Source of the DNA: Myxococcota bacterium
GTDB taxonomy: Bacteria > Myxococcota_A > Polyangia > Polyangiales > Polyangiaceae
Direction: 5' to 3'
DNA: 64,000 bases
Assembly: GCA_963169915.1 (NCBI GenBank)
Contig: CAUJEM010000166.1
Location: 1-64,000 of the forward strand
Part shown: one piece after another, positions 8,468 to 16,513 of the stretch
Position numbering within the stretch: position 1 is the first letter of the stretch
Layout of the letters: every line of letters starts with the position of its first letter
Program-made: the position numbers and the translations under genes
The notes under the pieces: generated by a model
Databases searched by the model: none
Seen by the model: only the letters and a program-made list of their open reading frames with translations
What the model was told of the DNA's origin: nothing

Positions 8468-9910
8468 ATGAGCGCCCCCTCCCCTCCCTTCACGGCACCT
8501 CCCCCAGCCTCGCCCACGGCGCGCGCGGGGGACGAGGCGCCGGCGCCCTCACGGCGCCCCGCGGAGTCGCTCCCGCCGCCCAGGCGCGCCCCGGACACCG
8601 AGGGCAACACGAGCTTCGACGGCGAGGAATTTCTTTACCACCTCTTCCGCGGTGGCGAGCTGCTCCAAGACAACTACGTCAACGAGGCGAAGGAGGAGCT
8701 CGAGCGCGCGCTCGCGATGCAGCCCCGAGACATCGAAGGGCAGGGGCTGCTCGGCGTCGTCTACTTTCGTCTCGGGATGTACCCGCGCGCCATCGACATC
8801 TACGAGGACATCCTCCGCGTCCTCCCGCACGAGATCACCCCGCGCATCAATTTGGCGCTCTGCTACCTCAAGACGGGGCAGTCACCGCTCGCCCGAGACG
8901 CCCTCGAGGCCGCGGTCGAGCGCGCGCCCGACCACCGCCGCGCCTGGGGGTACCTGGGCATCGTGTATGAGCGGCTCGGCGAGCTGAACAAGGCGCTCAC
9001 CGCGTTCGAGCGCGCCGGCCAGCCGTCCATGGCCGAGCGCATCGCCCAAGCGATCGAGCGGCTGGCCGCTGAGCTGCCCGCCACCGCCGCGCCGACCGAG
9101 CGTCTGGCGGCGCCACAGAGCGCCGCCCACACGCTCGCGGAGATCGATCAGGCGCACGCGGAGCTGTATCCCGCGCCGCCTGGGGAGCGCGCTTCGGCGG
9201 CGCCCGTCGAGTCGACGGCTCGCGCGCTGGGGCCGTGGATCGACGTCGCCGCCACGGTCCCGCCTGCCGGAGCGGCCCCGGCCGCGCTCAGCGCGCTGCT
9301 CGAGCGCCGGCCCTTGGCGCTCGGGCCCAGTGAGCGATGGCGCCAGCTCGACCCCCAGCGGCTGCTCGTACGGGTCACTCCTAGCCTCGCCGTGCGGCGC
9401 TACGCGGCCCGCCTCGTCCGTGCGCGGGGGCCCCTCGCCACGCTCGAGCTCCAACGCCAAGCGCGGGGCCAGGCCCTCGGCGGCCCGCTGGGTGGGAGCC
9501 AACCGCTCGTGCTCCTGGAGGGCGACGCGGAGTGCCTCGTGGGCGTGGAGCGGGCGGACACGCTCAGCGCTTGGGAGCTGCACCAGCAGACGCTCTACGT
9601 CCGCGAGGAGCGGCTCGTGGGCTTCTCGGGCACCCTGACGCATGAGGTCGGCCGCCTGACGCGCGAGCAGGGAGCCCCCTTGCCCATGGTCCAGCTCGCG
9701 GGCGACGGAGTCGTCCTCGTCGCCCATCACGCCACGCTGCACGCGCTGCCCCTCGAGGAGGCGGACGACACCGCCGTCGCGGCGGATGACGTCATCGCCT
9801 GGGTGGGGCGGCTGCTGCCGCGTCCGCTGCCACACGGCGAAGCTCCGGGTGGCGTCCACGGGCTCGTGGCCTTCTCCGGGCGAGGGACCCTCCTGCTCGA
9901 CCTGGGCTGA
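8468..9910 (+). CDS. TPR protein with C-terminal AIM24-like beta domain
   Basis: 480 residues. The first ~45 residues are Pro/Ala-rich and likely disordered. Residues ~50-190 form TPR-type helix pairs (NEAKEELERALAMQPRDIEGQ, RAIDIYEDILRVLPHE, ARDALEAAVERAPDH). A linker rich in Ala and Pro leads to a beta-rich C-terminal half (about 290-480) with short hydrophobic strands and glycine turns, ending in GVHGLVAFSGRGTLLLDLG; this resembles the AIM24/TerD-like jelly-roll found in some myxobacterial TPR proteins. The family match is by appearance only. No signal peptide or membrane segment, so cytoplasmic. It stands between hisA and pgsA with its own apparent promoter. Function unknown; TPR suggests a scaffold. 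Confidence 0.7.
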   Translation: MSAPSPPFTAPPPASPTARAGDEAPAPSRRPAESLPPPRRAPDTEGNTSFDGEEFLYHLFRGGELLQDNYVNEAKEELERALAMQPRDIEGQGLLGVVYFRLGMYPRAIDIYEDILRVLPHEITPRINLALCYLKTGQSPLARDALEAAVERAPDHRRAWGYLGIVYERLGELNKALTAFERAGQPSMAERIAQAIERLAAELPATAAPTERLAAPQSAAHTLAEIDQAHAELYPAPPGERASAAPVESTARALGPWIDVAATVPPAGAAPAALSALLERRPLALGPSERWRQLDPQRLLVRVTPSLAVRRYAARLVRARGPLATLELQRQARGQALGGPLGGSQPLVLLEGDAECLVGVERADTLSAWELHQQTLYVREERLVGFSGTLTHEVGRLTREQGAPLPMVQLAGDGVVLVAHHATLHALPLEEADDTAVAADDVIAWVGRLLPRPLPHGEAPGGVHGLVAFSGRGTLLLDLG

Positions 9911-9953
9911 GCCTCACGGCCCCCGGTTGGCTTCCCCTCCCCCTCGAGCACGC

Positions 9954-9959
9954 TAGACT
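9954..9959 (+). promoter_or_regulatory. -10-like TAGACT before pgsA
   Basis: TAGACT ends 11 nt before the pgsA ATG at 9971. A start of transcription about 7 nt downstream would leave a leader of roughly four bases; there is no Shine-Dalgarno in between. Confidence 0.5.
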
Positions 9960-9970
9960 GCCGGTCCCGC

Positions 9971-10654
9971 ATGGCTGCCCCCACGGATCCCACCCCTCCA
10001 GGGCACCCCGGCCCCGAGCCCCGCCGGGGTACCAGGCGCAGCTCCCTCCGGCAAGACGCCGTCAATCTCCCGAACCTGCTGACCTTCGGGCGCATCGCCA
10101 TCATCCCGGTCGTGATCTGGCTCCTCGGTCGCGGCACCCCGAAGGACTGCGTGTACGCGGCCCTCGTGTACGCCGCCGCAGCCATCACGGACCTGCTGGA
10201 CGGCTGGCTCGCGCGACGGATGAACATCGTCAGCGTCCTCGGGAAATTCTTGGATCCTCTCGCGGACAAGCTGCTGGTGATGGCCACCCTCGTCTACATG
10301 GTCCCCATGGGGCGCATCAGCGAGTGGGCGGTCGCCTTGCTCCTCGCCCGAGAGATCTCGATCACGGGGCTACGCTCCATCGCGAGCTCCGAGGGGGTGG
10401 TGATCGCCGCAGGGGACGGGGGCAAGAGCAAGACGGCCCTGCAGATGGTGGGGATCTTGTGCCTCATCATCGGCTACCCCTATTCGCTCGATCTCGGGGT
10501 GGTGGACCTCGGATCGGTGGACCTCGTCAAGGTGGGACGCTGGCTGGTCTACGTGTCGCTCATCTTCTCGCTGACCAGCGCCTTCCAGTACCTCAGCTTG
10601 TTCGCCGACGCCGTGGAGGCCAAAGAGCGTCGCGGGACAGGGCCTGGAGCCTAG
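9971..10654 (+). CDS. pgsA: CDP-diacylglycerol--glycerol-3-phosphate 3-phosphatidyltransferase
   Basis: 227 residues. Inner-membrane enzyme that makes phosphatidylglycerol phosphate, the committed step to PG and cardiolipin. The CDP-alcohol phosphatidyltransferase signature D-x2-D-G-x2-A-R-x8-G-x3-D-x3-D is complete (DLLDGWLARR then GKFLDPLAD). Hydrophobic segments surround it (IAIIPVVIWLL, LLVMATLVYMVPM, MVGILCLIIGY, LVYVSLIFSLTSAFQYL). The first ~30 residues are a Pro/Arg-rich cytoplasmic leader before LPNLLTFGRI, the usual start of the family. It heads a run of plus-strand genes: lipoprotein, FliQ-like protein and epmA follow with gaps of 40 bp or less, so they may be co-transcribed. Confidence 0.95.
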   Translation: MAAPTDPTPPGHPGPEPRRGTRRSSLRQDAVNLPNLLTFGRIAIIPVVIWLLGRGTPKDCVYAALVYAAAAITDLLDGWLARRMNIVSVLGKFLDPLADKLLVMATLVYMVPMGRISEWAVALLLAREISITGLRSIASSEGVVIAAGDGGKSKTALQMVGILCLIIGYPYSLDLGVVDLGSVDLVKVGRWLVYVSLIFSLTSAFQYLSLFADAVEAKERRGTGPGA

Positions 10655-10694
10655 ACAGCCACGCCGAGGGGCGGCAAGCTACGCGCCGGCCCCC

Positions 10695-11174
10695 ATGCTC
10701 ACTGCCCTTCGCTCCGCCGTCAGCCCCCTGCTGCTCGTCTCCAGCGCCCTCCTGCTGCTCGCCTCGGGCTGCGGCAAGCAAGGCGAGGGCGAGCGGTGTG
10801 ATCTCCTCAACAGCGGCAATGACGACTGCGACAGTGAGTTCATCTGCGTCGCGGCGTCGCAGCTCCGAGACTCCAGCACGGACCGCTGCTGCCCTCCCAA
10901 CGGAGGCTCGGGCTCCTGCACGCGCCGCGGTGGTGGTGGCGGGACCGGCGGCGGCGCAGGAACGGGCGGGCAGAGCGGCGGGGGACAGGGCGGGCTCGCC
11001 GGCAGCGGCGGAGGGCAAGCGGGACAGAGCGGCGCATCGGGTGCCGCCGGCGCGTCGGGTGCCGCCGGCGCGTCGGGCGCCGCCGGGCACGCGGGCAGCA
11101 GCGGGGGCCAGGCAGGGCAAGCGGCCGCGGGCAGCGCGGGGGCGAGCGCCGGCGCTGGCGGAAGCGCCCCGTGA
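10695..11174 (+). CDS. Glycine-rich lipoprotein with short Cys-containing head
   Basis: 159 residues. Signal peptide with lipobox LASGC, then an acidic, Cys-bearing segment (about residues 30-75; cysteines in ERCDLL, DDCDSE, FICVAA, DRCCPP and GSCTRR) and a long Gly/Ser/Ala/Gln tail that fills the remaining half of the protein. Three near-identical 18-bp units in the tail encode GAAGAS repeats. Six or seven cysteines in the head may form disulfides in the periplasm or on the cell surface. The order head-then-tail is the reverse of most lipoproteins here, where the Gly-rich tether follows the lipid cysteine directly. The stop overlaps the GTG start of the FliQ-like gene (GTGA). Function unknown. 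Confidence 0.75.
   Translation: MLTALRSAVSPLLLVSSALLLLASGCGKQGEGERCDLLNSGNDDCDSEFICVAASQLRDSSTDRCCPPNGGSGSCTRRGGGGGTGGGAGTGGQSGGGQGGLAGSGGGQAGQSGASGAAGASGAAGASGAAGHAGSSGGQAGQAAAGSAGASAGAGGSAP
11041..11086 (+). repeat. 18-bp tandem repeat in lipoprotein tail
   Basis: Two identical 18-bp copies (11041-11058, 11059-11076) and a partial third, all in frame and encoding GAAGAS. Copy number change would preserve the frame. Confidence 0.8.
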
Positions 11175-11428
11175 TCTCGCTGGCTGAGCAGGTGGCGCTA
11201 GCTCAAGAGGCGCTGCTGCTCTCGATCGCGGTCTGTCTGCCGGTCGTGGGGATCGCCGCCATCGTCGGCTTGCTCGTCGCCATCGCCCAAGCGGCCACGC
11301 AAATTCAAGACGTGACCCTCGCGCACCTGCCGCGGCTGCTCGTCGTCGCGCTCGCGCTCGCGCTGGGGGGCCCCTGGATGGGCTCACAGATCGCGGCCTT
11401 CGCAGCCCGCGTCTTCGCGCTGGGCTGA
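11171..11428 (+). CDS. FliQ/SctS-like type III export-gate protein, orphan
   Basis: 85 residues with two long hydrophobic helices (LLLSIAVCLPVVGIAAIVGLL and LLVVALALALGGPWM). Between them is the hallmark AQAATQIQDVTLAHLPRLL, which matches the conserved QAATQI-x-[ED]-x-TL-x-[FH]-x-PK/R loop of FliQ/SctS proteins of flagellar and injectisome export gates. Length fits the family (about 85-90). FliQ normally works with FliP, FliR, FlhA and FlhB; none of these is in this window. The GTG start overlaps the stop of the lipoprotein gene, and epmA follows after 7 bp, so the gene is embedded in a pgsA-lipoprotein-fliQ-epmA run. Either partners are elsewhere or the protein has a stand-alone role. Confidence 0.85.
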   Translation: MISLAEQVALAQEALLLSIAVCLPVVGIAAIVGLLVAIAQAATQIQDVTLAHLPRLLVVALALALGGPWMGSQIAAFAARVFALG

Positions 11429-11435
11429 GCCGCGC

Positions 11436-12632
11436 ATGGACGGGGTCGACGCTCCCAGCGACCTGGGCGAGGCGGCGGGTGAGCGCCGCGTGGGCGGTCG
11501 GCTCTTGGGCGGAGGGCCCGGCGAGCTCGTCCTGGGAGACGCCCTCCGCCAGCTCATCGTCGAGCCCAGCGCGCCCGTCGCGCTCCAGCCGGGTGCGCTC
11601 TGCGTGTTCGAGGGGTGGTGGGATGGACGCCGTCTGCGTCGTGCTCGGCTCCGCTGGACGGCGAGCTGCCCGGAGCCTCGCGGGGAGGGCGAGCAGTCGG
11701 CCACGCTGTGGAGTGGACTCGGCCCACGGCTCGAGCAGCGGGCGCGCGCGCGCAGCGTCGTGCGGCGCTACTTCGAGGCGCAGGGCTTCCTCGAGGTCGA
11801 GACCCCCTGGCTCGTGCCGCGCCCCAGCCTCGACAGCAACGTCGAGCCTCTACCCGCTGAAGGGGGCTGGCTCATCACCTCCCCCGAGCTGCACATGAAG
11901 CGGCTGCTCGTCGGCGGGCTCCCGCGGATCTTTCAGCTCGCGCGCTGCGCGCGACGGGAAGAGCTCGGCCCGTGGCACGAGCCAGAGTTCACCTTGCTCG
12001 AGTGGTACCGCAGCTACTCCGGGATGGACGAGGTGATGGCGGACACCGAGTGCGTCGTGCGCGGGGTCGTCGAGGCCTTGAGCGGACGGGCGACGGTGCA
12101 GCTGCCCGGCCGCCCACCGGTCGAGCTCGCGGCTCCCTTCGAGCGGCTGAGCGTCCGCGAGGCCTTCCGTCGCCATGCTGCCGTCCACGACGCCGTGGCG
12201 CTCGCGCGCGACGAGCCCAGTCGCTACTTCGAGCTCTTGGTGGGCAGCGTGGAGCCTGCCCTGGCCGACTACCCCTTACCCGTCTTCCTCACGGGCTACC
12301 CCCTGAGTCAGGCCGCGCTCGCGCGCCCCTCACCCGCAGACCCCAGCGTCGCCGAGCGCTTCGAGCTCTACGTCGCGGGGGTCGAGCTCTGCAATGGCTT
12401 CGGGGAGCTGACGGACGGCGCCGCGCAGCGCGCGCGCTGGGCCCAGGAGAACGCCGCGCGCCAGCGCGCGGGCCAGCCCGTCTACCCTCTGGACGAGCGC
12501 TTCCTCGAGGCCCTCGCCGAGGGGCTGCCTCCCTCGGGGGGCAACGCGCTCGGCTTCGATCGGCTCGTGGCGCTCGCGCTCGGTGCGCCGAGCGTCGCCA
12601 GCGTGCTCACCTTCCCCGCCGCGCGCCGCTAG
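11436..12632 (+). CDS. epmA: EF-P lysine aminoacylase EpmA (GenX/PoxA type) with N-terminal extension
   Basis: 398 residues. Class II aminoacyl-tRNA-synthetase-like enzyme that attaches (beta-)lysine to elongation factor P. The catalytic core starts near residue 90 with a motif-1 region VETPWLVPRPSLDSNVEPL; motif 2 is FQLARCARREELGPWHEPEF followed by LLEWYR; motif 3 is GNALGFDRLVALALG. It lacks the ~150-residue tRNA anticodon-binding OB domain of LysRS, which separates EpmA from LysS. However, E. coli EpmA is about 325 residues; here an extra ~85 N-terminal residues (with GGRLLGGGPGELVLGDAL and LCVFEGWWDGRRLRRARL) could be a reduced OB fold. Its stop overlaps the convergent hydrolase-like gene stop by 4 nt. 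Confidence 0.9.
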   Translation: MDGVDAPSDLGEAAGERRVGGRLLGGGPGELVLGDALRQLIVEPSAPVALQPGALCVFEGWWDGRRLRRARLRWTASCPEPRGEGEQSATLWSGLGPRLEQRARARSVVRRYFEAQGFLEVETPWLVPRPSLDSNVEPLPAEGGWLITSPELHMKRLLVGGLPRIFQLARCARREELGPWHEPEFTLLEWYRSYSGMDEVMADTECVVRGVVEALSGRATVQLPGRPPVELAAPFERLSVREAFRRHAAVHDAVALARDEPSRYFELLVGSVEPALADYPLPVFLTGYPLSQAALARPSPADPSVAERFELYVAGVELCNGFGELTDGAAQRARWAQENAARQRAGQPVYPLDERFLEALAEGLPPSGGNALGFDRLVALALGAPSVASVLTFPAARR

Positions 12633-15157
12633 GGGTCTGCGCTGCCCGCCGCGGGGATCTGGCCTGCAGCGGCCATGCCCAAGAACCGCGCGACGTCGAG
12701 CCGCGCCGCCTCCACGTCCGTCGCGACGAAGTGGCCGTCCCGCCCGCTCGGAGGCGCGTATTGGCGTACGGCGAGCGTGACGGGAGCGCCAGAGGTGGTG
12801 AGGTTGCCGCTCACCACCGGGCCCAGCACCGGGACGCCTTCCAGCTCGTCCGGGCTGGCGCCGCCCGTCATCACGGGCGTGACCTGCACGGCGCCGGCCG
12901 CCTGCGCGAAGGCGCGCAGCGTGAGCGGTGGGCTGTAGCTGTCTCCGAGGCCGTAGGTCTGCAGCAGGTGCTTGGGTGCGACGCCAGCGGGCGGCGAGGC
13001 GGCGATGGCTCGCGCGAAGTTGATGGGATCCGCGGGGCCGATCCACTGCTGCATGAGGCTGAGCGCCGGGTGAAACGCCCCCCCGTACAGCTCGAGCTTG
13101 GCGTCGTAGTCCTGCAGCGCCACCGGCAGCCCAGCGGCGATGTTCACGGGCCGGGTCTTCGTGAGCAAGGAGTGCAGCAGGCCGGCGCCATTCCCGCTGA
13201 GCACCGCGGCGGTGTAGCGCCCGGTCACGCCGAGGGCCAGGCTGCCTTCCGTGCTCCCTTGGGAGTGGCCGTAGAACATCAGCCGGCCGCCGTCGATCTT
13301 GATCGGGGCGCCACCGGACTCCGCGGCGGTCAGATCCAGGCTCGCCGCGAAGCGCGCGAGCGCGAGCTGATCCGCGGCGCCTTGCAGCGGGTTACCGAGC
13401 GCCGCGTCCGGGTTGGCGAAATTGAAGAACAGCTCATTGGGCGACCGCGTGGACGCGCCCCGCCGAGGCCCGTGCTGGACCTGGTCGATGCCCAGCACCG
13501 CCATGGCCACCGTCCCTCCTGGCGTGCTGGCGGTGGCCAAGGCGCCAGCGACAGACTCCGTGACGTGGCTACGGTAGTTCCCCCCCGTGCCGTGGGCGTA
13601 CACCACCAGCGGCCACCCCGAAGCGGGCATGGTGCTCTTGGGCACGGTGAGCGCCAGGCACACCTCCTCCTCACGAACGGGCGCCGTGGTCCGGATGCGC
13701 CCCGCGGGGCTCGTCGAGTAGGGCGCCTCGCCCTCCTGGAAGATGGGCAGCGTGACGAGCGCCTGGTACTCGTCGTAGTCGGCGCTGCCTTCCCCACAGG
13801 CGCGCTCTCCCTCCGCGGCGGGACAGGGTGAGCTCACGCCGGCGGCGCACTTCACCCACCCGCGCGCCGTGGGCAGCGGCGCGGCGTCTACCGCCGCCGC
13901 GAGCTGCTCCATGGGCTGCGTGATCGGGCCGACGGTGAAGACCGTGGCCGTCAGGAGCGTGGCAGGGTCCACGCCGTTGGCGGCCAGCACGCCCCGGAGC
14001 GGCGCGAAGGCGCGGTGCGCGGCGGCGAGCTTGGGCTCCGAGGGAGCGGCGTCGGCGAGGACGGCGTCCAGGTGCGGGCTCCGCTCGATGGCGCCGCCTC
14101 CGTAGGCGCGGCCGGGGCGCGCGAGCCAGACCGCGTAGGTGTGGCCTGGCAGCATGGGGCGGCCCTCCGGGCGCCGCAGCGCGAACCAGTTGTCGCAGAC
14201 GTACTTGCCTCGCCCCCCCGCCGCGAACCAGGAGAGCCCCGGGCTCCGCCCGTACTCTGGCGTCCCCACGGTGGCGTCCACCCACCCGACCGCTCCCTCC
14301 TGCCGGAAGCTGTCGAAGTCCAGCCCGCCGGAGAACCGAAAGAGCACCGTGCCGTAGCTGTCCCAGCCCGACCGCTGTGCGAGGGCGTCCGCGTAGATCC
14401 GGACCGGATCGAAGCCCAGGCCCGCCACGCCGGGCGTAGGAAACTCCGTCAGATCGGGCTTGCCCTCCTTGAGCCGCAGATCGCTGGGGAACGGTAACCG
14501 AAAGAAGTCCCCTGGCTGCCCGCCGGGGGCACCCGGCACCTCGAAGTAGGCTCGGACCGACGTCGTGCTCACCGGATCACAGGTCACGCCAGCAAAGGTG
14601 GGCATCCCAAAGGGCGGCACCCCGAGCGCCGCAGGCGCGCAGCTGGCCTCACCGCTCACCCCGGGCGCGCAAAGCAGCCCAGCGAAGCAGTCACCGCTCG
14701 ACGCGCAGGGCTGCCCGACGTCGGCGCCCCCCTCCGGAACGCAGGCCGCCCCCAAGCCCTGAAGGCCGCAGCGAAGCCCGCGCTCACAGTCCCCATCGCC
14801 GGCGCAGGCCTCGCCCTCCCCGCTCGCCCCCTCAGCAGCGCAGCGGCCCCCCGCCTCCGTCGGCACACACTGCAGCCCCGCTCCGCACTCCCCCGACGCG
14901 AGGCATGGATCGCCGTCACTCGCCTTGCCGATGAAGGCGCACCGGTCGCCGTCGCACCGCAGCCCCGTCCGGCAGTGGAGCGTCCCGCCGCACGGCTCAC
15001 CGACGCCGGCGCCCTGCACGCCGCCGCTGCCGCCGCTGCCGCCGCTGCCGCCGCTGCCGCCGACACCATAGCCCTCCGCGTCCGACGACGTCGTACACGC
15101 CGCCAAGCCCGTGACGCCCAGCCCCATCACCACGACCGCTGCGTACGTCCAACGCAT
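12629..15157 (-). CDS. Secreted lipoprotein: Cys-rich repeats plus alpha/beta-hydrolase-like domain
   Basis: 842 residues. Signal peptide with lipobox GLAAC, then a (GGS)n tether encoded by 9-bp tandem repeats. Residues ~50-180 contain several Cys-rich units of the form GEPC..S/G-x-C..GL-x-C (for example DGDPCLASGECGAGLQC). The C-terminal region has hydrolase-like landmarks: VVYAHGTGGNYRSHV (oxyanion-type HG) and GHSQGSTEGSLALG with a GxSxG nucleophile elbow; an aspartate and a final DGHFVATD histidine could complete a triad. The likely location is the cell surface or outer membrane. Start chosen at the ATG 15157, preceded by GGAG at eight bases; it is eight codons inside the longest frame. 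Substrate is unknown; lipase/esterase or feruloyl-esterase-like activity is a guess. Confidence 0.75.
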   Translation of the reverse strand: MRWTYAAVVVMGLGVTGLAACTTSSDAEGYGVGGSGGSGGSGGSGGVQGAGVGEPCGGTLHCRTGLRCDGDRCAFIGKASDGDPCLASGECGAGLQCVPTEAGGRCAAEGASGEGEACAGDGDCERGLRCGLQGLGAACVPEGGADVGQPCASSGDCFAGLLCAPGVSGEASCAPAALGVPPFGMPTFAGVTCDPVSTTSVRAYFEVPGAPGGQPGDFFRLPFPSDLRLKEGKPDLTEFPTPGVAGLGFDPVRIYADALAQRSGWDSYGTVLFRFSGGLDFDSFRQEGAVGWVDATVGTPEYGRSPGLSWFAAGGRGKYVCDNWFALRRPEGRPMLPGHTYAVWLARPGRAYGGGAIERSPHLDAVLADAAPSEPKLAAAHRAFAPLRGVLAANGVDPATLLTATVFTVGPITQPMEQLAAAVDAAPLPTARGWVKCAAGVSSPCPAAEGERACGEGSADYDEYQALVTLPIFQEGEAPYSTSPAGRIRTTAPVREEEVCLALTVPKSTMPASGWPLVVYAHGTGGNYRSHVTESVAGALATASTPGGTVAMAVLGIDQVQHGPRRGASTRSPNELFFNFANPDAALGNPLQGAADQLALARFAASLDLTAAESGGAPIKIDGGRLMFYGHSQGSTEGSLALGVTGRYTAAVLSGNGAGLLHSLLTKTRPVNIAAGLPVALQDYDAKLELYGGAFHPALSLMQQWIGPADPINFARAIAASPPAGVAPKHLLQTYGLGDSYSPPLTLRAFAQAAGAVQVTPVMTGGASPDELEGVPVLGPVVSGNLTTSGAPVTLAVRQYAPPSGRDGHFVATDVEAARLDVARFLGMAAAGQIPAAGSADP
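15021..15062 (-). repeat. 9-bp tandem repeat encoding GGS tether
   Basis: Four perfect copies of CCGCCGCTG (plus-strand reading) and a partial fifth, encoding (GGS)n directly after the lipobox region of the hydrolase-like lipoprotein. Confidence 0.85.
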
Positions 15158-15242
15158 CTCCGCCTCCGCTGCCGGCACCAACCCATTGGCGCGAGGAGGT
15201 CATTTTACGCGAGTCCCCCCGCGTTCACAAGCGGCGCCCGGC

Positions 15243-15914
15243 TCAGGGGTAGCGGATGAGCGACAGCACCGGCGCCGGCGCCAGCGCGTTGCGGCCGCCG
15301 AGGGACTCCAATTCCAGGACGAAGGCGTAGGCGTGGACGTAGGCGCCCTGGCGCCGCACCAGCTCCCCCGCTGCCGCCGCCGTCCCTCCCGTCGCGAGCA
15401 GGTCGTCCACGATGAGCACGCTCGCTCCCTCCCGCAGGCCGTCCCGGTGCATCTCGAGCTCGTTCTCTCCGTACTCGAGGGAGTAGCTGACCTTGTCCGT
15501 CCGGAAGGGCAGCTTTCCTGGGCGCCGTACGGGGACGAAGCTGGTGTTGAGCCGCGCCGCGAGCGCGCCCCCGAAGATGAAGCCGCGCGACTCCACGCCG
15601 ACGATGGCGTCGATGGGCTCGCCGATGAAGCGCTCGGCGAAGCCGTTGAGCACCATGTGAAAGCCACGCGGATCCGCCAAGAGCGGCGTGATGTCGCGGA
15701 AGAGGATGCCGGCGTGCGGGAAGTCCGGGACGTCGCGGATGAGCCGGCGCACGTAGGCCATGGGCTCGGCGCTGGGCGGCTCCACGCGCGCTGCCGGGCG
15801 CGCCTTCGGGGGCGAGCTCTTCACCTCGCGCTCCACGCCGCGCGGCGTGGGCGCACGGCGCGCTGGGCTCGGCTTCTTCGGGGTGGCGACGCGCGCCTTT
15901 TTTCTAGTAGCCAT
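15243..15914 (-). CDS. apt: Adenine phosphoribosyltransferase with basic N-terminal tail
   Basis: 223 residues. Salvages adenine with PRPP to AMP. The catalytic domain starts near residue 50 (YVRRLIRDVPDFPHAGILFRDITPLL) and contains the PRPP-binding VLIVDDLLATGGTAAAAGELV and the ESRGFIFGGALAARL adenine-side segment. Usual Apt length is about 170-180, so ~50 residues at the N-terminus are extra. They are rich in Lys, Arg, Pro and Ala (ATRKKARVATPKK, SPARRAPTPRG) and resemble disordered nucleic-acid-binding tails. The start is supported by a strong GGAGGAGGGAG ribosome-binding sequence just upstream of the ATG. grxD is 66 bp upstream on the same strand and may be co-transcribed. Confidence 0.95.
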   Translation of the reverse strand: MATRKKARVATPKKPSPARRAPTPRGVEREVKSSPPKARPAARVEPPSAEPMAYVRRLIRDVPDFPHAGILFRDITPLLADPRGFHMVLNGFAERFIGEPIDAIVGVESRGFIFGGALAARLNTSFVPVRRPGKLPFRTDKVSYSLEYGENELEMHRDGLREGASVLIVDDLLATGGTAAAAGELVRRQGAYVHAYAFVLELESLGGRNALAPAPVLSLIRYP

Positions 15915-15980
15915 GGTCTCCCTCCTCCTCGACGCGGTCCGACGCCCGGCGTGACCCCTGGGTCACGCCGCAGGCCTCGC

Positions 15981-16298
15981 TCAGGGCTTCGGCTTCAGGA
16001 GCTCCTCGAGCTCACCGTTGGCGTCCAGCTCGACGACGATGTCACAGCCACCCACGAATTGCCCAGCGATGTAGAGCTGCGGGATGGTGGGCCAGCTCGC
16101 GTGCTCCTTGATGCCTTGGCGCAGCTCGTCGTCCAGGAGCACGTTCACGTCCTTGAACGAGACCCCTCGACGCTTGAGCAAGTCCACGAGCTGCGCCGAA
16201 AACCCACACTGAGGGAACATGCGGCTCCCCTTCATGAAGAGCACGACGTGGTTCTTCGACAGCAGGTCCTCGATGCGGTGACGGGTGGCTTCGTCCAT
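15981..16298 (-). CDS. grxD: Monothiol glutaredoxin (Grx4/GrxD type)
   Basis: 105 residues, typical for the family. Single-domain thioredoxin fold with the CGFS active site (FPQCGFSAQLVDLL), the WPTIPQLYI cis-Pro segment and GGCDIV glutathione-binding motif. Proteins of this type bind a [2Fe-2S] cluster through the Cys and glutathione and take part in Fe-S cluster delivery; they usually lack classical reductase activity. No partner BolA gene is visible nearby. ATG start follows CTCACGGAGCCCAGC on the coding strand, with GGAG at suitable spacing. The 215 bp upstream, between this gene and the DUF4139 gene, hold nothing recognisable. Confidence 0.95.
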   Translation of the reverse strand: MDEATRHRIEDLLSKNHVVLFMKGSRMFPQCGFSAQLVDLLKRRGVSFKDVNVLLDDELRQGIKEHASWPTIPQLYIAGQFVGGCDIVVELDANGELEELLKPKP

Positions 16299-16513
16299 GC
16301 TGGGCTCCGTGAGCTAGACTCTTACTTGGCGGGCTCCCCACCAGACAACAATTCGCCCGGCCCGGCGGCGTGGCGCCCCCCCGGAGGAGAGCGCCCCAGG
16401 CGCCGAGCGGGGCCCGCAAGAGGCACCCGGGGCTGGCTGAGCGCGCTTCGTGACCATGAGCTCATCAGCCATGGGGCTCCGAGCGCTGCCTGTCAACGGG
16501 GGCCGGGCAGCCC

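Noticed and set aside
11972-13831. A 619-codon open frame on the plus strand across the hydrolase-like gene
   Set aside because: It overlaps epmA and the opposite hydrolase-like lipoprotein, is Arg/Ala/Gly-rich and has no motif; typical high-GC antisense shadow.
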